The translations under genes were made by a program, and so were the position numbers. The notes beneath the pieces were generated by a model. The model was not told where the DNA came from and did not search any database. It saw only the letters and a program-made list of their open reading frames with translations. This document shows positions 61,016 through 64,000 of a stretch of 64,000 bases of DNA, piece after piece (the stretch's first letter is position 1; each line of letters begins with the position of its first letter). The DNA is from an uncultured Rhodospirillaceae bacterium (GTDB lineage: Bacteria > Pseudomonadota > Alphaproteobacteria > Azospirillales > Azospirillaceae), in NCBI GenBank assembly GCA_937927415.1, contig CALBDS010000047.1, positions 1 through 64,000 on the forward strand, in the 5' to 3' direction.

Positions 61016-62533
61016 TCAGGTTTCCCGGATCACAGCACCCTGGTGGCTGAGCCACACGTTGGTCAGGCTGCGCTCGTCGTGCTCCAACCGCCAACTCAAC
61101 AGCGCCTGGGCGTGCTCCAGCACCTGCCCCTGATAGTCGGGGTCGCGGGAATGGTCGCACAGTTCACCCGGATCGTCGGCCAGATCGAAGAACAAGGGGG
61201 GGAGGGCGGTGAAATGGACGTATTTGGTCGTCTCGCCGCGCAGCACCGTCATGGTGCACTGGTCGGGCTGCTGGTGCAGGGCGTGTTCGGGGGCGGCGGT
61301 GGCCACGTCGCGGAAATCATAGGCGAAGTGGGCATGGCGGCGCCAAGCCGCCGGGGTGCTCCCCTCCAGCCAGGGGCGCAGGGATAGGCCGTCGCACTGG
61401 CGCGGCACCGGCACCCGCAGCCAGTCGAGAATGGTCGGCATCAGGTCGATGTGCTCGGTGAAGCGTTCGACCGTGCGCGCCTCGGCCCCGCCCGGCCAGC
61501 GGATGGCAAGCGGAACATGGAAGCACGGGTCGAACCACCCCTCCTTGCCGAACATCCAATGGTCGCCGATCAACTCGCCATGGTCGGAGGTGACGATGAT
61601 GAGCGTCTCGTCCCACTGGCCCAACGCCCGTACCCCGTCCAGCAGCCGCCCGATGTGATGGTCCACCTCGGCGATCAGCCCGTAATAGACGGCGCGTAGC
61701 CAGCGCAATTCCCCGTCATCCACCGTCTTGGGATCGAGTTTGCGGCCATGGACCCAGTGTTTGCCGGGAAACGTCGCCAGCCGCCACGCCAGCCAGGGGT
61801 GCACGGCCCCCTCCTCCGCCACGGTGGCGGCGCGCACCGGCGACGGCACGGTGTCGGGAGAAATCAGGCTGTGCCACGGCTCCGCCGCGATCCAAGGGGG
61901 GTGGGGGCGCAGATAGCTGACGTGGGCGAACCACGGGCGGTTGCCCTGCCCGGTGATCCACGACAGGGCGCGGTCGGTGATGAAGGCGGTTTCGCTGAGA
62001 TCGGCGGGGAAACGGGCCGGGCCGCGGGGGTTGCTGTCCGGCGGGGCGTAGAGGTGGGACACCGACGATCCCACCGGAAAGCCGCGGCGGCGCAGGTCGT
62101 CGCCCCAGGGATCGGCGGAATCGATCATCGGGCACACCGGATCGAAACCGGGGGCGATGCCTTCGTACGAGAACAGCACCGGGTCCAGCGGCGCAAGGCC
62201 GCGGGGATCGACGGCGGTGTCGGTGTAGCCGAACAGGGCCGGCGCCACCCCGGCCTTGCGCGCCTCCAGCGCCACGGTGGTGTGACGGCGGTCCAGCGGC
62301 ACGCCGTTGCGCACCGAACGGTGATTGTGCAGCACCAGCCCGGTCAGGATGCTGGCCCGCGACGGGCCACACGGGCTGGCGTTGGAATAATGGCGGGCGA
62401 AACGCACCGACTCCGCGGCAAAGGCGTCGAACCGCGGCGTGCGCACCGCCGGATGCCCGGCACAGCCCAGCGCATCGCCGCGCCATTGGTCGGCGGTGAT
62501 GAACAGCACGTTGCGCCGTTCCGGTTGCATCAT
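61016..62533 (-). CDS. Sulfatase-family hydrolase, phosphonate monoester hydrolase-like
   Basis: A 505-residue enzyme of the alkaline phosphatase superfamily. CGPSRA (Cys55) is the CxPxR site converted to formylglycine in type I sulfatases and phosphonate monoester hydrolases. LFITADQWRGDALGC gives the first metal Asp, and TSDHGELIGDHWMFGKEGWFDP the other ligands. HYSNASPCGPSRASILTG and the later YYGLIAEVDHHIG region resemble phosphonate monoester hydrolase/arylsulfatase types. No signal peptide, so cytoplasmic. ATG 62533 is followed by a second ATG. A formylglycine-generating enzyme is not in the window. Confidence 0.88.
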   Translation of the reverse strand: MMQPERRNVLFITADQWRGDALGCAGHPAVRTPRFDAFAAESVRFARHYSNASPCGPSRASILTGLVLHNHRSVRNGVPLDRRHTTVALEARKAGVAPALFGYTDTAVDPRGLAPLDPVLFSYEGIAPGFDPVCPMIDSADPWGDDLRRRGFPVGSSVSHLYAPPDSNPRGPARFPADLSETAFITDRALSWITGQGNRPWFAHVSYLRPHPPWIAAEPWHSLISPDTVPSPVRAATVAEEGAVHPWLAWRLATFPGKHWVHGRKLDPKTVDDGELRWLRAVYYGLIAEVDHHIGRLLDGVRALGQWDETLIIVTSDHGELIGDHWMFGKEGWFDPCFHVPLAIRWPGGAEARTVERFTEHIDLMPTILDWLRVPVPRQCDGLSLRPWLEGSTPAAWRRHAHFAYDFRDVATAAPEHALHQQPDQCTMTVLRGETTKYVHFTALPPLFFDLADDPGELCDHSRDPDYQGQVLEHAQALLSWRLEHDERSLTNVWLSHQGAVIRET

Positions 62534-62555
62534 GATGCCTGTCCACCATCCTGAA

Positions 62556-62745
62556 TTCACCCTCTCCCTGCCGGGGAGAGGGTTGGGTGAGGGCCGGATT
62601 TCGCGCCGAATGGCCCGAAATCCGTTGCAAAGCAACCCCAAATCCACGTTTGACGAGCCTGACGGCTCGATTTTCGGGCTAACGCGCGAAAATCGGCCCC
62701 CACCCCGCCCTCCCCCCGACGGGGGGAGGGAGACAGAAATCGCTT
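62556..62745. repeat. Composite palindromic element (copy C)
   Basis: Starts with CCCTCTCCC/GGGAGAGGG (62560-62582) and ends with CCCTCCCCCC/GGGGGGAGGG (62708-62730). Between them lie smaller stems (GATTTCG/CGAAATC, GAGCC/GGCTC, GATTTTCG/CGAAAATC). The first hairpin is of the same type as those at 1-23 and 29962-29980. This element fills most of the 338-base gap 62534-62871, in which I see no gene. Confidence 0.6.
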
Positions 62746-62871
62746 TGCTTGACACTAATATGAACTTTGGCCGATCGCACCTCGGGCAAATTGCCTGATC
62801 GGCGGCGGCTAAGCCATAGTTGGGCACCGAAACAACACCAACATCGGGCGACAGGGAAGAGAAGGGACACC

Positions 62872-64000
62872 ATGACCGACAGCAAAGGTTCCAGCGCCGC
62901 CACCCAGCGCGCCGCCAAGGCGTTCACCCGCCGCATGGTTCTCCAGGCCGGGGCGGCGTCCGCCGGTCTGGCCGCCGCCGGGCCGTTCATCCTGCGCGAA
63001 GGCCGCGCGGCGAGCGGCACGGTCAACATCTTCTCCTGGTCCGGCTACATCAACCCGGCCATGCTGGAGGATTTCCAGAAGAAGACCGGCGTCAAGGCGG
63101 TGCTGACCGAATACGCCACCAACGACGAGCTTCTGAACCAGTTGAAGGCCACCGGCGGCGCCGGGTTCGACATCATCCACCCCACGGTGGACCGGGTGCC
63201 GAACTATGTGGAATTCGATCTGGTCCAGCCGCTGGACGAAAGCAAGGTCACCTGGACCGGCTGCATCGATTCGGCGGTGATCGGTTCCGCCGGCATGGGC
63301 GGCGTGGTGGGCGGCAAGCGGTTCTTCGCCCCCGCCGACTGGGGCACCGAGGCTCTGGCCTATGACAGCGCCAAGGCGCCGCTGACCTATGGCACCGCCA
63401 GCTACGGCGACCTGTGGAAGCCGGAATACGCCGGCAAGGTCACCGTGCGCGGCCACTCCTCGCTGATCGGCATCGGCCTGTGGCTGGAGGCCGAGGGCAA
63501 GCTGCCCCACCCCTTGCGCGAACAATTCACGTCGGAGGCCAAGGCCCGCGCCAACTTCGACGCCATCCTCAAGGTCGCGGTCGCCAACAAAAAGGCGGTC
63601 GGCCAGTTCTGGACCAACGAGAATGAAGCGCAGGGTGCCTTCCGCACCAACGGCTGCGTGATCGGCCAGACCTGGGACAGCACCGCCGCCGCCTTGCGCA
63701 AGGAAAAGCTGCCCGTCCGCTTCATCGCGCCGAAGGAAGGCGCGCTGGCGTGGATGGAAGGCTTCGCCATCCCGAAGAAGGCGGCGAACGCGGAAGCGGC
63801 CTACGCCTGGATCAACTGGTTCTACACGCCGGAGGCCGGCGCCCTCTACACCGCCCATTCCGGCATCAGCTCCACCGCCAAGGGGGCCGAAAGCCTGCTG
63901 TCGGACGAGGCCAAGGCCTTCTTTGCCGACGCCTATCCCGGCGACGCCCTGTCGAAGCTGTGGTGGTGGCCGGTGCAGGAACCGTGGTACGTCTCGCTGC
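62872..64000 (+). CDS. Polyamine-type ABC transporter binding protein, partial
   Basis: The first 376 codons of a periplasmic binding protein; the gene runs off the window. A twin-arginine-like signal (FTRRMVLQAGAASAGLAAAGP) is followed by NIFSWSGYINPAMLEDFQKKTG, the opening of the PotD/PotF (spermidine/putrescine) family. Further family segments are FDIIHPTVDRVPNYVEFDLVQPLD, VGGKRFFAPADWGTEALAYD and WTNENEAQGAFRTNGCVIGQTWDSTAAAL. AGAAGGGA precedes the ATG. The ligand could be a polyamine or another small cation; permease genes are expected beyond 64000. Confidence 0.92.
   Translation, partial: MTDSKGSSAATQRAAKAFTRRMVLQAGAASAGLAAAGPFILREGRAASGTVNIFSWSGYINPAMLEDFQKKTGVKAVLTEYATNDELLNQLKATGGAGFDIIHPTVDRVPNYVEFDLVQPLDESKVTWTGCIDSAVIGSAGMGGVVGGKRFFAPADWGTEALAYDSAKAPLTYGTASYGDLWKPEYAGKVTVRGHSSLIGIGLWLEAEGKLPHPLREQFTSEAKARANFDAILKVAVANKKAVGQFWTNENEAQGAFRTNGCVIGQTWDSTAAALRKEKLPVRFIAPKEGALAWMEGFAIPKKAANAEAAYAWINWFYTPEAGALYTAHSGISSTAKGAESLLSDEAKAFFADAYPGDALSKLWWWPVQEPWYVSL

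Noticed and set aside
1..64000. tRNA, rRNA, insertion sequences, prophage, toxin-antitoxin pairs or CRISPR arrays
   Set aside because: None was seen on reading; no cloverleaf-plus-CCA pattern, transposase, integrase or regular direct-repeat array could be supported.

Overview
The window is GC-rich chromosomal DNA of the kind found in Rhodospirillales alphaproteobacteria, most likely Azospirillum or a close relative. This is inferred from gene content and protein style; no database comparison was possible. The pointers are AddAB instead of RecBCD, a full cbb3 oxidase operon with an FNR-type regulator beside it, several chemoreceptors including one with a PilZ domain, an SdhAF4-like protein and many dispersed palindromic elements. 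No rRNA, tRNA, CRISPR array, phage or insertion sequence was seen. Coding density is high; only three gene-free stretches exceed 300 bases (25435-25776, 39210-39775, 62534-62871).

Layout. 130-15066: addA (minus); an alpha/beta hydrolase; a histidine kinase/OmpR-type regulator pair divergent from a Spy/CpxP-like periplasmic protein; a ferredoxin-NADP reductase; and the plus-strand run tsaE-amgK-murU-addB. The two subunits of the AddAB nuclease are thus split about 8 kb apart on opposite strands. 15282-20624: a chemoreceptor, an unknown membrane protein, a P1 peptidase and an FNR-type regulator. 20816-29101: the minus-strand series ccoN-ccoO-ccoQ-ccoP, a terminator, then ccoG-ccoH-ccoI-ccoS. 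It encodes the microaerobic terminal oxidase and its assembly factors, with a near-consensus FNR box upstream of ccoN. 29348-34127: a GNAT-like protein, an RNA methyltransferase, a TRIC-type channel, and a GntR regulator divergent from benE with an ATTGGATCCAAT operator candidate.

34140-39209: an OmpA-family protein, a CBS-domain protein with a fused acidic leader, a KGG stress protein, an arsenic operon (ArsR-ArsC fusion plus ACR3 pump) and HtpX. 39776-47146: a soluble globin-MCP-PilZ-CZB chemoreceptor, SdhAF4-like protein, a secreted nuclease, an AraC regulator, a PEBP protein, a class IV aminotransferase and a small-membrane-anchor chemoreceptor. 47338-53632: a three-gene operon of small exported proline/alanine-rich proteins, an EamA transporter, an Mrr-type endonuclease, and a pentapeptide-repeat protein coupled to a membrane protein. 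53745-64000: a UMF1-type MFS transporter, a CoA-ligase/GNAT fusion (Pat-like acetyltransferase), a macrodomain protein overlapping ppa, a YejA-like peptide-binding protein, a phosphonate monoester hydrolase/sulfatase-family enzyme, and a polyamine-type binding protein that runs off the end.

The themes are low-oxygen respiration (FNR, cbb3, globin sensor), taxis (three receptors with very different input parts) and envelope/metal stress (Spy-like, HtpX, arsenic). No wholly new multi-gene defence or metabolic system stood out. The least ordinary items are the globin-MCP-PilZ-CZB receptor, the ArsR-ArsC and CBS fusions, the small-exported-protein operon, and a dispersed repeat that supplies the stop codon of an AraC-family gene.
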